Shown here: positions 16,411 through 29,145 of the stretch, in pieces
Layout: each line of letters begins with the position of its first letter
Position numbering within the stretch: position 1 is the first letter of the stretch
Source of the DNA: Maribacter algicola
Lineage (GTDB): Bacteria > Bacteroidota > Bacteroidia > Flavobacteriales > Flavobacteriaceae
Length of the DNA: 64,000 bases
Direction of reading: 5' to 3'
Assembly (NCBI RefSeq): GCF_003933245.1
Contig: NZ_QUSX01000001.1
Coordinates: forward strand, 1,612,001-1,676,000
The notes under the pieces: model-generated
What the model was told of the DNA's origin: nothing
Seen by the model: only the letters and a program-made list of their open reading frames with translations
The model's database searches: none
Program-made: the position numbers and the translations under genes

Positions 16411-16761
16411 CTATTTCAATAGATTGGTTTTCTCATCTGGGAAAACGAGGCTTGGATTGAAGGTTTTTGCTTCCTCTAAAGGCATCCAGGCATAAGTAAT
16501 CAAAATAAGAACATCCCCTACGGCTACTTTTCTGGCTGCCGCCCCATTTAGGGTGATCTCTCCGCTATTTCTAGGACCGGGTATTACATAGGTTTCAAGT
16601 CGTTCGCCATTGTCATTGTTCACGATCTGGACCTTTTCTCCTTGTATAATATTGGCAGCATCCATCAAGTCCTCGTCAATGGTAATGCTTCCTATATAGT
16701 TCAGGTCTGCTCCTGTTACTTTTACACGATGAATCTTGGACTTTACTACTTGTACTTGCAT
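16411..16761 (-). CDS. panD: Aspartate 1-decarboxylase
   Basis: A 116-residue pyruvoyl enzyme that converts L-aspartate to beta-alanine for pantothenate. The self-cleavage site is visible as YIGSITID (Gly-Ser bond, residues about 22-29), where Ser becomes the pyruvoyl group. The Lys and Tyr of the active site are at the N-terminus (SKIHRVKVT) and in LITYAWM. It begins 13 bases after the panC stop, so panC-panD form one unit that supplies both the beta-alanine and the ligase. Confidence 0.97.
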   Translation of the reverse strand: MQVQVVKSKIHRVKVTGADLNYIGSITIDEDLMDAANIIQGEKVQIVNNDNGERLETYVIPGPRNSGEITLNGAAARKVAVGDVLILITYAWMPLEEAKTFNPSLVFPDEKTNLLK

Positions 16762-16774
16762 GGGACAAAATTAA

Positions 16775-17620
16775 TCAATTGAGTGCTATGTTGTCAATTA
16801 GCCTTACATCTTCGGCATAAACGGCAATAAACGCCCTATATTTTTTGTTCTTTACTTTTCTTTTCAATGGGCTTAACGTTTCCACATCGGCAATTTCAAA
16901 ATATTCCACCTCAAAATCCCCCTCTTTAAGAAATTGGTTTTTTACCCATTCCTTCACCTTTAAAGCACTTTTCGTGCCAAATTTTTCCTTGGCAGATTGC
17001 AAGGTCTTAAAGATAAACCCCGCCTTTAGTCGCATTTTTTCGCTCAACCTTTCATTTCTGGAACTCATTGCCAATCCGTGGGCTTCCCTAATAATAGGGC
17101 AGGGAATAATATTCACGGGAATTTTCTGTATTTCCACCAGTTTTTTTATAATACGTAGTTGTTGAAAATCCTTTTCTCCAAAATAGGCGTTATCCGGTTT
17201 AATTAGTTTGAAAAGTTGCTCCACTATCGTACCTACCCCATTAAAATGGTCGTCCCTGAATTCTCCTTCCATCACGTTGTCCAAACCCTGGAAATCATAT
17301 GTTTTTGAGTGGACGGAGTGCTCGTAAATCTCAGAAACGGATGGTGCAAAAACAAGAATGTCTGAATCAATGCTTTCAATGAGGGCAAGGTCCTTGGACA
17401 GGTCTCTAGGGTATTTCTTAAGGTCTTCCGGATTGTCGAATTGCGTAGGATTTACAAAAATGCTTACTACGACAAGATCATTCTCCTGAACCGCTTTTTT
17501 AACCAGTTCCAAATGCCCTTTATGCAATGCCCCCATGGTTGGAACAAGACCTAGCACTTTTGAATTGGACTTACTTTTTAATAGTTTATCAAGTTCATTT
17601 TTAGTCTTGATGGGGAGCAT
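16775..17620 (-). CDS. panC: Pantothenate synthetase (pantoate--beta-alanine ligase)
   Basis: A 281-residue ATP-dependent ligase for the final step of pantothenate synthesis. Signature motifs are VPTMGALHKGHL (HIGH-like, residues about 27-38), FVNPTQF, the GEKDFQQL segment and the KMSKS-like MSSRNERLS. It is the first gene of the minus-strand series panC-panD. The upstream region to the glycogen-synthase gene (103 bp) is a divergent promoter region; a TAAGTTTG box reads on the minus strand at 17641-17648. Confidence 0.97.
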   Translation of the reverse strand: MLPIKTKNELDKLLKSKSNSKVLGLVPTMGALHKGHLELVKKAVQENDLVVVSIFVNPTQFDNPEDLKKYPRDLSKDLALIESIDSDILVFAPSVSEIYEHSVHSKTYDFQGLDNVMEGEFRDDHFNGVGTIVEQLFKLIKPDNAYFGEKDFQQLRIIKKLVEIQKIPVNIIPCPIIREAHGLAMSSRNERLSEKMRLKAGFIFKTLQSAKEKFGTKSALKVKEWVKNQFLKEGDFEVEYFEIADVETLSPLKRKVKNKKYRAFIAVYAEDVRLIDNIALN

Positions 17621-17723
17621 GTGAAAACGTAATTAGCGAGCAAACTTACTATAAATACTGGTAATCTCTATATTTTTTGTAATTTTGCACCTGCGTTTCC
17701 ACGAAAAATAAAAGAAAGTTTTT

Positions 17724-18533
17724 ATGAATGGTAAAAAGGTATTGTTTGTATCTTCTGAATTAGTTCCATACCTCCCCGAAAATGAAGTTTCACATATGTC
17801 CTATGAGGCTCCTAGAATGGTCAATAGCAATGGAGGCCAGATCAGGATCTTTATGCCGAGGTACGGTAACATCAACGAAAGAAGACATCAATTACATGAA
17901 GTGATCCGGTTGTCTGGTATGAATCTTGTCATAAACGATATGGACATGCCGTTGATCATTAAGGTAGCTTCCATTCCAAGGGAACGTATACAGGTTTATT
18001 TTATAGACAACGAAGAATATTTTAAGCGTAAAGCAACTTTTGCAGATAAAAAAGGGGAGTTGTTTCCTGATAATGACCAAAGGGCCATTTTTTTTGCCAA
18101 AGGTGTCATGGAAACCGTCAAGAAATTAAATTGGTCGCCTGATATCATACATGTGCATGGATGGATGGCCAGTTTGTTGCCGCTATATCTTAAGAAGTAT
18201 TACGCAGACGAACCACTTTTTGCCGATAGTAAAATAGTCCTTTCCGTCTATGGTAAGACTTTTGAGGGAGAGCTTGATAAGGATATGATCAAAAGGATCG
18301 CTTTTGATGGTATTCCCGAAGAAGAAATTGCCTCTTTGGAAAACCCCTCCTATAATAATTTGTTAAAAGTGGCCGTCGATTATTCCGATGCCATTATTTT
18401 AGCCTCGGAAGAAATTCCGGAAGATTTAACAACACATATTTCCAACCAAGAAAAACCTGTGTTAGGATATGTTCCTATCCAAGAATTTGAGGAAGCATAT
18501 GCTAATTTTTATAATACGCAAGTTTTAAAATAA
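17724..18533 (+). CDS. Glycogen/starch synthase N-terminal-domain protein (half-length GT5)
   Basis: A 269-residue protein that matches only the N-terminal Rossmann half of glycosyltransferase family 5 (VLFVSSELVPYLPENEVSHM, IFMPRYGNINERRH, DIIHVHGWMASLLPLYLK); full-length synthases have about 480 residues. The usual ADP-glucose loop KxGGLxDV is absent; the equivalent place reads EAPRMVNSNGG. The C-terminal domain that carries the catalytic Glu and sugar-nucleotide site is missing, so glycogen synthesis is unlikely. The stop is clean and not a frameshift. It is followed, 5 bases later, by the DUF4270 gene. A TAATTTTG box lies at 17680-17687. Confidence 0.85.
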   Translation: MNGKKVLFVSSELVPYLPENEVSHMSYEAPRMVNSNGGQIRIFMPRYGNINERRHQLHEVIRLSGMNLVINDMDMPLIIKVASIPRERIQVYFIDNEEYFKRKATFADKKGELFPDNDQRAIFFAKGVMETVKKLNWSPDIIHVHGWMASLLPLYLKKYYADEPLFADSKIVLSVYGKTFEGELDKDMIKRIAFDGIPEEEIASLENPSYNNLLKVAVDYSDAIILASEEIPEDLTTHISNQEKPVLGYVPIQEFEEAYANFYNTQVLK

Positions 18534-18535
18534 TC

Positions 18536-20431
<1,896 letters not shown>

Positions 20432-20515
20432 AATTTTCAAAGTTGTTTTGTCAGATTTTTTTCATACAACGTATACACTTTACAGGATTTATTCGTTCAA
20501 TAAACAGATAACTTA

Positions 20516-20544
20516 TTGAACTTTTGTTCATTGGATTATTTTTG
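20516..20544 (+). promoter_or_regulatory. Promoter for glmS (Bacteroidota type)
   Basis: TTG at 20516-20518 and TATTTTTG at 20537-20544 (TAnnTTTG) are separated by 18 bp, the normal spacing of the Bacteroidota major sigma factor. The start codon is 30 bases further on. Confidence 0.6.
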
Positions 20545-20574
20545 AACTACTTTTTCTAATTCTAATTAAATAAT

Positions 20575-22419
20575 ATGTGCGGAATAGTTGGCTACATTGG
20601 ACATAGGGATGCCTATCCAATAATCATGAAAGGATTGCAACGATTGGAATATCGTGGGTATGATAGTGCCGGAATTGCTTTGTATGATGGCAGCCAGATC
20701 AATTTGGTCAAAACGAAGGGTAAGGTTGAAGATTTAAGGCATAAGGCCAACGGCATTTCCCAAAACGGCTCCATAGGAATTGGCCACACAAGGTGGGCCA
20801 CCCATGGCGTTCCAAATGATGTGAATTCCCACCCACACTATTCCAATTCAGGCGATTTGGTTATCATCCATAATGGAATCATAGAGAACTATGAATCCAT
20901 TAAAAAGGAGTTGACCAAACGGGGCTATACTTTTACATCGGACACAGATACTGAGGTTTTGGTCAATCTTATTGAAGAGGTTAAAAAAACGGAGGACGTT
21001 AAATTGGGCCAAGCAGTGCAAATAGCTTTAAATCAAGTTGTAGGTGCCTATGCCATAGCTGTTTTTGATCGTAAAAAACCAGATGAAATCGTTGTGGCGA
21101 AATTGGGTAGTCCTTTGGCTATTGGAATTGGGGAAAACGAATTTTTTATAGCATCGGATGCTTCACCATTTATTGAGTTTACCAATAACGCCGTATATCT
21201 TGAAGACGAGGAAATGGCTATTGTAAGACTTGGGAAGGAGATTAAACTTAGAAAGATTAAGAATGATGCCGTAGCCTATCCAAGAATACTGGAGCTCCAA
21301 ATGAACTTGGAGGAAATAGAAAAAGGAGGTTATGACCACTTTATGCTAAAGGAAATATACGAACAACCTAGGGCCATAAAGGACACTTATAGAGGACGGC
21401 TACTTGCGGACCAAGGAATAATTCGAATGGCGGGAATAGACCAAAATTTGGAAAAATTCATGAATGCCAATAGGATTATCATTGTTGCCTGTGGTACATC
21501 TTGGCATGCGGGTCTTGTAGCAGAATATATATTTGAGGATTTGGCCAGAATTCCCGTTGAGGTAGAATATGCATCGGAATTTCGATATCGAAACCCCGTA
21601 ATTACCGAAAAGGATGTGCTTATTGCCATTTCACAATCCGGGGAAACGGCTGACACCTTGGCGGCAATAAAGTTGGCAAAGGAGAAAGGGGCTTTTGTAT
21701 TTGGTGTTTGTAACGTAGTGGGTTCTTCCATTGCTCGGGAATCCGATGCCGGAGCATATACACATGCCGGACCGGAAATAGGTGTGGCTTCTACAAAAGC
21801 CTTCACCACCCAGATAACCGTATTGACGTTGTTGGCGCTAAAGTTGGCCAAGGAGAAGGGTACTTTTTCTGAAACAAAATTCCACGAATTCCTTACCGAG
21901 TTGGAGACGATACCCAATAAGGTTGAAAAGGCACTGGAAGCCAACCCATTGATAGAGATTATCGCCGATGTATATAAGGATTCGCCCAACTGCCTTTATT
22001 TGGGCAGGGGATATAATTTCCCCGTGGCACTGGAAGGTGCTTTAAAGCTAAAGGAAATCAGCTATATACATGCAGAAGGTTACCCTGCGGCCGAAATGAA
22101 ACATGGACCTATTGCTTTGATAGACGAGCATATGCCCGTTTTTGTAATTGCCACCAAAAAGGGGCATTATGAAAAAGTGGTCAGTAACATCCAGGAAATA
22201 AAATCCAGAAAGGGAAAGATTATTGCCATCGTTACGGAAGGTGATGAACAGGTAAAGGAATTGGCAGATCACGTCATAGAAGTTCCAGAGACCTTGGAAA
22301 GTCTTTCACCGTTGCTTACAACAATTCCGCTGCAATTACTTTCCTATCACATTGCCGTGATGCGCGGGTGTAATGTAGACCAGCCCAGAAACTTGGCAAA
22401 ATCGGTGACGGTAGAGTAA
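20575..22419 (+). CDS. glmS: Glutamine--fructose-6-phosphate aminotransferase (isomerizing)
   Basis: A 614-residue enzyme that makes glucosamine-6-phosphate from fructose-6-phosphate and glutamine, the entry to peptidoglycan and LPS amino sugars. The N-terminal Ntn-type glutaminase begins with the catalytic Cys (MCGIVGYIG) and contains THPHYSN-like and HTRWATHG motifs. Two SIS sugar-isomerase domains follow from about residue 290 (VACGTSWHAG; LGRGYNFPVALEGALKLKEISY), ending with the DQPRNLAKSVTVE tail. It has its own promoter and a strong terminator at 22441. Downstream lies a TonB receptor in the same direction. Confidence 0.98.
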   Translation: MCGIVGYIGHRDAYPIIMKGLQRLEYRGYDSAGIALYDGSQINLVKTKGKVEDLRHKANGISQNGSIGIGHTRWATHGVPNDVNSHPHYSNSGDLVIIHNGIIENYESIKKELTKRGYTFTSDTDTEVLVNLIEEVKKTEDVKLGQAVQIALNQVVGAYAIAVFDRKKPDEIVVAKLGSPLAIGIGENEFFIASDASPFIEFTNNAVYLEDEEMAIVRLGKEIKLRKIKNDAVAYPRILELQMNLEEIEKGGYDHFMLKEIYEQPRAIKDTYRGRLLADQGIIRMAGIDQNLEKFMNANRIIIVACGTSWHAGLVAEYIFEDLARIPVEVEYASEFRYRNPVITEKDVLIAISQSGETADTLAAIKLAKEKGAFVFGVCNVVGSSIARESDAGAYTHAGPEIGVASTKAFTTQITVLTLLALKLAKEKGTFSETKFHEFLTELETIPNKVEKALEANPLIEIIADVYKDSPNCLYLGRGYNFPVALEGALKLKEISYIHAEGYPAAEMKHGPIALIDEHMPVFVIATKKGHYEKVVSNIQEIKSRKGKIIAIVTEGDEQVKELADHVIEVPETLESLSPLLTTIPLQLLSYHIAVMRGCNVDQPRNLAKSVTVE

Positions 22420-22440
22420 AATCGAAAAACTTAGAAGAAA

Positions 22441-22466
22441 AGGGACGCAATTTTGCGTCCTTTTTT
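22441..22466 (+). terminator. Terminator after glmS
   Basis: GGACGCAA (22443-22450) and TTGCGTCC (22453-22460) form a stem with a short loop, followed by TTTTTTG. It is 20 bases after the glmS stop. Confidence 0.85.
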
Positions 22467-22521
22467 GTTTTTGGATTGTGATTACCTATAAAATATAGGG
22501 GCAATTTTATTAAAATAATAC

Positions 22522-22533
22522 TATGCATGCATA
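22522..22533. repeat. 12-bp palindrome upstream of the TonB receptor gene
   Basis: TATGCATGCATA is a perfect 12-bp palindrome, 77 bp before the receptor start codon. It may be an operator; no known site is identified. Confidence 0.35.
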
Positions 22534-22609
22534 ATTTTTTTCAAATTCCTATTTTTCGTATGAAATTATCTGTATCTTCATCTGCGAAAAATTTTAACTC
22601 AAATTTAGA

Positions 22610-25393
22610 ATGAGAACAATACTACTGTTAGCATTGATTTTGTTTGGATCGGCAAGTTTTGCGCAGACTACAATCAATGGAAACGTCGTTGACCAAAACG
22701 GCGAGCCAATTCCTGGAGCCAACATTGTCATTGTAGGCAAGGCCATTGGGACTACTACCGATTTTGACGGTAATTTTGTGTTACAGACTTCTGAAGTTCC
22801 CCCATTTCAGTTAAGTATTACGAGCATTGGGTATACCGATGGACTCCAAAACATTACCTCTGATAACCAGACTGTACGGGTTGTTTTATCCGAAGCCCAA
22901 ACGTTCTTGGACGAGGTGGTGATTTCCGCATCCAGAACTCCTGAAAGGATATTTGAATCTCCGGTCACTGTCGAAAGAATGGGTATCGAAACGATAAAAA
23001 ATACGGCATCGGCCGATTTTTATAGTGGGCTCGAAAACCTAAAGGGCGTTGATGTGAACACCAATAGTTTAACCTTTAAGTCGGTCAATACCAGAGGATT
23101 TGCAACTTTCGCAAATACCAGATTCATGCAGTTGGTGGATGGGATGGACAACTCCACTCCGGCCTTGAACTTCCCTATTGGGAACTTGGTAGGTATGATA
23201 GAACCGGATGTTCTTAGTGTAGAATTGTTACCAGGGGCGGCATCCGCATTATATGGAGCCAATGCTTTTAATGGTATCCTATTTATGAGAAGTAAAAGTC
23301 CATTTGATTATCAAGGCATTAGTGTTTCGGTTAAACAAGGTGTTACTTCCCAGGAAGCTGCGGGTACCAATTCGTATACAGATGTGGGTGTGCGAGCTGC
23401 CCATAAGTTCAGTGATAAGTTTGCTATAAAATGGAATTTTGGTTATCTGGATGGTACCGATTGGGCCGCTAACAGCACTGTTGATAAATTTGTACCTGGG
23501 CGCACAAGGGATGCCTTAAATTATGATGGTATAAATGTCTACGGGGACGAAGTATCTACGGATATAAAAGATGTGGCCGTAACCTTAGAAGGCTTGGGAA
23601 TCCTTCCAAATGGAGCAAATGCCTTGGTCCCTTCGGTTGAAGTTAGCCGTACTGGCTACAACGAGGGCGATTTGACAAACTATACCGCCCGAAGTATTAA
23701 ATCAGACTGGGGCCTTTACTATAGGCCGATAGAGGGCAACAACCTAGAGATTTCCTATGTAGGTAAAATAGGTACAGGAAATACCATTTACCAAGGTACC
23801 AACCGCTATAACATAGCGAACTTTTTTCAAGAACAACATAAATTGGAACTTAGGAACGACAATTTTTTCCTAAGAGGTTATGTAGTATCCGATAAGGCCG
23901 GGGACTCCTATGATATGGTTTTTACGGGAATCAATATCAACAGGGCATGGAAAGACGATAATACTTGGTTCGGAGAGTATACGGGTACTTTTGTGCAGGC
24001 ATCATTGGCTGGTGCCACGGAAGAGCAGGCCCATGCTGCCGCTAGGGCCCAGGCGGAATCAGGAAGGTTTTTGCCCGGCACTCCAGAATTTCAGGCGGCC
24101 TTTGATAGAGTAATCAAGAACCCAGACCTCTCTAGGGGATCGCAGTTCAGGGATGCCTCTAAATACTATCACGCAGATGCCAATTATAATTTTGGTCATT
24201 TATGGGACTGGGCAGAAGTACAAATAGGGGGTTCATTCAGGCAGTACAGTCTAAATTCCTTCGGAACTATTTATACGGATGCGGATGGACCGATTGATTA
24301 CTCTGAATATGGTTTATATACACAGGTACAAAAAAAGATTGAAATGGCGGATGAAAGAAGCCTAAAATTGACTGCTTCCGTACGATACGATAAAAATGAA
24401 TTTTTTGATGGCTTTTTCTCGCCTAGATTTTCGGCAGGGTATACCTTAAATAGAGACCATAACATTAGGGCGTCCATACAAACTGGTTTTAGAAACCCTA
24501 CCACGCAGGATCTTTTTATTGGCTTGGATGCAGGTAGGGCCATTTTGGTCGGTGCCGCACCAGATAACCTGGATAGGTATCAAAGGACATTTGATGTTAG
24601 TGGAGGAGGACAGCTATTGGGACAACCAAGTACTATCGTTCAAACGGGTAGAGCTGCTTACGAGAATTCTTATACTGCAGAATCTGTTTTGAGGTTATCG
24701 GAAACAGGAAACCCGGCAGTCCTTGAGATTGCTAATCCAGATGTGGTACAGCCAGAGCAGGTTACATCGGCGGAGGTAGGCTATCGTGGGAAGGTCAAAA
24801 AATTAGTTATAGACTTAAGTGCCTATTACAATAGCTATAGCAATTTCTTGGCCCCTGAAAATGTTATTGCACCCTATTACGGTACAGTCGGTGATGGGTC
24901 CTTGTCTGTGGCGGCTATATCAAATCGTGATTTTCAGACTTATCAAGCCTATACCAATTCAGATGTAAACATTAATTCCTATGGAGCTTCTTTAGGGCTT
25001 ACCGCAAAGGTTTTAGGTGATTTTGACTTAAGTGGAAGCTATACGTATGCGAAGTTGGATTTTGACAGGGTTGCCAATCCTGATTTCCAAGTGGGATTTA
25101 ATACACCGGAACACCAGTTTAAGGCTTCTTTTGGTAATGCAGAGCTGTTCAAGAATTTTGGTTTCAATGTCAACTACAGGTTCAGCGATGATTACTACTG
25201 GGAGGCTACTTTTGGTAATGGGGTCGTTCCGGAATTCCATGTGGTAGATGCACAGATCAATTACACTGTACCTAGCATAAAATCTACCTTTAAGATTGGT
25301 GGTAACAACTTGTTGGGCGATGAATACTTTACGGCCTTCGGAACCGGATTTATTGGGTCTATGTATTATCTGTCATGGACAATCAACAACTAA
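22610..25393 (+). CDS. TonB-dependent receptor with N-terminal carboxypeptidase-like repeat
   Basis: A 927-residue receptor. After a signal peptide (cleavage near SFAQT) comes a carboxypeptidase-regulatory-like beta domain (GNVVDQNGEPIPGANIVIVGK to about residue 110), then the plug (TRGFATFANTRFMQLVDGMDN, PDVLSVELLPGAASALYGANAFNG) and a barrel that ends in a hydrophobic C-terminus. The SusC-type 27-residue signature is not present. The gene stops 2 bases before the start of the SGNH lipoprotein at 25396 on the same strand, a fixed pair in many flavobacteria that suggests a shared lipid- or ester-type ligand. The substrate cannot be read from sequence. Confidence 0.92.
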   Translation: MRTILLLALILFGSASFAQTTINGNVVDQNGEPIPGANIVIVGKAIGTTTDFDGNFVLQTSEVPPFQLSITSIGYTDGLQNITSDNQTVRVVLSEAQTFLDEVVISASRTPERIFESPVTVERMGIETIKNTASADFYSGLENLKGVDVNTNSLTFKSVNTRGFATFANTRFMQLVDGMDNSTPALNFPIGNLVGMIEPDVLSVELLPGAASALYGANAFNGILFMRSKSPFDYQGISVSVKQGVTSQEAAGTNSYTDVGVRAAHKFSDKFAIKWNFGYLDGTDWAANSTVDKFVPGRTRDALNYDGINVYGDEVSTDIKDVAVTLEGLGILPNGANALVPSVEVSRTGYNEGDLTNYTARSIKSDWGLYYRPIEGNNLEISYVGKIGTGNTIYQGTNRYNIANFFQEQHKLELRNDNFFLRGYVVSDKAGDSYDMVFTGININRAWKDDNTWFGEYTGTFVQASLAGATEEQAHAAARAQAESGRFLPGTPEFQAAFDRVIKNPDLSRGSQFRDASKYYHADANYNFGHLWDWAEVQIGGSFRQYSLNSFGTIYTDADGPIDYSEYGLYTQVQKKIEMADERSLKLTASVRYDKNEFFDGFFSPRFSAGYTLNRDHNIRASIQTGFRNPTTQDLFIGLDAGRAILVGAAPDNLDRYQRTFDVSGGGQLLGQPSTIVQTGRAAYENSYTAESVLRLSETGNPAVLEIANPDVVQPEQVTSAEVGYRGKVKKLVIDLSAYYNSYSNFLAPENVIAPYYGTVGDGSLSVAAISNRDFQTYQAYTNSDVNINSYGASLGLTAKVLGDFDLSGSYTYAKLDFDRVANPDFQVGFNTPEHQFKASFGNAELFKNFGFNVNYRFSDDYYWEATFGNGVVPEFHVVDAQINYTVPSIKSTFKIGGNNLLGDEYFTAFGTGFIGSMYYLSWTINN

Positions 25394-25395
25394 AA

Positions 25396-27054
25396 ATGAA
25401 ATTTAAATTCCGTTTAGAAATGAAAAGAATAACCTATATATTTTTATCCTCCCTTCTATTGGTCTTTACTAATTGTAACGACCCGGAGGATGTAGATTTG
25501 GACCCAAGTATTGAACCTGAAGCCAAACCAGAACTTACGTCAGGCTCAGCTGATTTTTCCAATTATATTTCTTTGGGAAATTCCCTAACGGCCGGTTTTA
25601 CGGATGGTGCATTGTTTCAAGCTGGGCAAAATTTTTCCTTGCCAAATATACTTTCCCAAAAATTTGCGATAGCAGGAGGTGGCGCGTTCGTACAACCGCT
25701 AACCAGCGATAATTTTGGCGGTCTGGCCGCTGGTGGTAACCGAATTCAAGGGCCAAGATTGGTATTTGGAGGGGCAGGTCCTGTGTCACTTGAATCCATA
25801 ATTGGACCCGTAACAGTAGGTACGGATATTGCACTAAATAATCCTACGGGACCTTTTAACAATTTGGGAGTACCTGGGGCCAAAAGCTTTCATCTGTTAG
25901 CTCCTGGTTACGGTAATTTGGGCAATGTGTCCTTAGGGTTGGCCAATCCTTATTTTGTTCGAATGACGGGTTCCACGCCAAATATCAGTGTTCTGGAAAT
26001 GGCCGTAAGCCAATCCCCAACGTTCTTTTCTTTATGGATCGGAAACAATGATGTACTTGGTTATGCCACTACAGGAGGTGATGGAACCAACCCAATAACT
26101 CCAATTGATGGTCCTCCGGGTGTTGGATTTGAAAATACCTACGGCGCTTTGATACAAACACTTACATCTGGTGGGGCTCAAGGGGTGGTTGCCAATATCC
26201 CGGATGTTACGAGTATACCTCATTTTACGACCGTGCCACATAATCCATTGGACCCCACCAACGAGTCGTTTGGGCCGTTGATTCCTACCTTGAATGGAAT
26301 ATTTGGGCAGCTGAATCAGGTCTTTGCCTTTTTGGGCGTACCTGAGCGATCTATTGAATTTTCCACCACGGCGGCCAGTGAGGTCATTATCCAAGATGAA
26401 ACTTTAACGGACCTCTCCGCCCAAATTGCGGGAGTGCTGAATGCCAGTCCTACGTTCCCCGCATTTGTACAATCCTTTGGGTTGCCGGCGCAAGCGGCTC
26501 CCTTAGTGGCCAATTTGTTGGGGACAACCTATGGGCAGGCACGTGAGGCTACTGAAGACGATTTGTTTGTCTTGCCCTCTTCTGCCGTTATTGGTCAGCC
26601 AAATTTAGAGGTGGCCGGTGCTTTAATGGCCCAGGGACTTTCCCAAGAATTGGCGGGCCAATTTTCAGTGGAGGGCATTACCTTGCCCTTGGCGGATAAA
26701 TGGGTTCTAATTCCTGAGGAACAAATGGAAATTGCGAATGCCACAGATGCATTTAATGCAATTATTTCCGCGGCTGCCAGTCAGGCAGGTTTGGCATTCG
26801 TTGACGCCAATGCTCTTTTGAACCAATTGGCGAATGGAGGAATAACAAGTGGTCAATACACCCTAACGGCTAGTCTGGTAACTGGTGGGGCTTTTTCATT
26901 GGATGGTATCCATCCAACGGCTAGGGGATATGCGCTATTGGCCAATGAATTCATGAAGGCTATCGATGCTACATATGGTTCCAATTTTGAGGATTCAGGC
27001 AATTTGGTTAATGTAGGGGATTATCCTACCAACTTTTCACCAACCCTGCAATAG
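25396..27054 (+). CDS. SGNH (GDSL) hydrolase-like lipoprotein
   Basis: A 552-residue lipoprotein with lipobox LVFTNC. The SGNH blocks are visible: I in ISLGNSLTAGFTDG (nucleophile Ser in the GNSL variant of GDSL), III in LWIGNNDVLGY (Asn) and V in DGIHPTARGYALLA (Asp, His). The protein is longer than typical esterases because of Gly/Ala-rich inserts around residues 350-450. The first ATG at 25375 lies inside the receptor gene; 25396 (2 bases after its stop) or 25420 is more likely. It is anchored in the outer membrane and may process the ligand of the paired TonB receptor. Confidence 0.87.
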   Translation: MKFKFRLEMKRITYIFLSSLLLVFTNCNDPEDVDLDPSIEPEAKPELTSGSADFSNYISLGNSLTAGFTDGALFQAGQNFSLPNILSQKFAIAGGGAFVQPLTSDNFGGLAAGGNRIQGPRLVFGGAGPVSLESIIGPVTVGTDIALNNPTGPFNNLGVPGAKSFHLLAPGYGNLGNVSLGLANPYFVRMTGSTPNISVLEMAVSQSPTFFSLWIGNNDVLGYATTGGDGTNPITPIDGPPGVGFENTYGALIQTLTSGGAQGVVANIPDVTSIPHFTTVPHNPLDPTNESFGPLIPTLNGIFGQLNQVFAFLGVPERSIEFSTTAASEVIIQDETLTDLSAQIAGVLNASPTFPAFVQSFGLPAQAAPLVANLLGTTYGQAREATEDDLFVLPSSAVIGQPNLEVAGALMAQGLSQELAGQFSVEGITLPLADKWVLIPEEQMEIANATDAFNAIISAAASQAGLAFVDANALLNQLANGGITSGQYTLTASLVTGGAFSLDGIHPTARGYALLANEFMKAIDATYGSNFEDSGNLVNVGDYPTNFSPTLQ

Positions 27055-27074
27055 CTCTAAAATGATAAGAACTA

Positions 27075-27108
27075 ACAAAAAAGATGCATTTTAGTGCATC
27101 TTTTTTGT
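27075..27108 (+). terminator. Terminator after the SGNH gene
   Basis: ACAAAAAAGATGCA (27075-27088) and TGCATCTTTTTTGT (27095-27108) form a 14-bp perfect stem with a 6-base loop. The T-run on the 3' arm and the A-run on the 5' arm make it usable on both strands. Confidence 0.88.
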
Positions 27109-27135
27109 TTTGGAAAAAACCCAAAAAAACAATTT

Positions 27136-27163
27136 TTGTTTAAAAGGGAAAGGCATATCTTTG
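27136..27163 (+). promoter_or_regulatory. Promoter for atpD
   Basis: TTG at 27136-27138 and TATCTTTG at 27156-27163, an exact TAnnTTTG match, with a 17-bp spacer. The atpD start is 61 bases downstream. Confidence 0.75.
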
Positions 27164-27206
27164 CAGCCTGAAAATCAGAGCATTTTTTAAGATATTTTTA
27201 AAGTAA

Positions 27207-28733
<1,527 letters not shown>

Positions 28734-28737
28734 ACAG

Positions 28738-28818
28738 TTAATAGTTTAAAGTTATTAGTTCATAGTTTTAGTTACTTGTACTCTTAACTTTTAACTTAAA
28801 ACTCATAACTAGAGAAGT
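28738..28818. repeat. A/T-rich inverted, AGTTA-rich spacer between atpD and atpC
   Basis: The spacer is made of degenerate AGTTA/TAGTT units on the left and TAACT/AACTT units on the right. The two halves are imperfect reverse complements, so the transcript could fold back into a weak long hairpin. It may affect the relative yield of the two subunits, or be a mutational simple-sequence tract. Confidence 0.4.
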
Positions 28819-29097
28819 ATGTATTTAGAAATTGTATCGCCCGAGGCAACTTTATTTTCAGGAGAGGTGGCTTCAGTAACCGTTCCCGGTATAAATGGGG
28901 AATTTCAAATGTTGCAAAACCACGCACCCATTGTTTCCCTTTTGCAGGAAGGAAAGGTAAAGGTTCAAGGTAATGTCTCTCTGGATGAGGAATTTGCTTC
29001 CAAATTCACCAAAGATCAAAATGGAAATACGGTTTTGGAGATTTCCAGTGGTACCGTGGAACTGAAAGATAATAAAGTGATTGTTTTGGCGGATTAA
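28819..29097 (+). CDS. atpC: F0F1 ATP synthase subunit epsilon, short form
   Basis: A 92-residue protein covering only the N-terminal beta-sandwich domain of the epsilon subunit (MYLEIVSPEATLFSGEV, FQMLQNHAPIVSLLQ). Epsilon subunits of most bacteria are about 135 residues and carry a C-terminal helical hairpin that can inhibit ATP hydrolysis. That domain is absent, a known state in Bacteroidota. Short epsilon still connects the beta/gamma subunits. Co-directional with atpD, 85 bases behind it. Confidence 0.93.
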   Translation: MYLEIVSPEATLFSGEVASVTVPGINGEFQMLQNHAPIVSLLQEGKVKVQGNVSLDEEFASKFTKDQNGNTVLEISSGTVELKDNKVIVLAD

Positions 29098-29145
29098 AAA
29101 GGCCTCCCCTAACCCCTCCAAAAGACGGGGACTAAAATAATAATG

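Noticed and set aside
21387..21989. 200-codon minus-strand ORF inside glmS
   Set aside because: A shadow of glmS codon composition (Ser/Ala-rich with no known fold).
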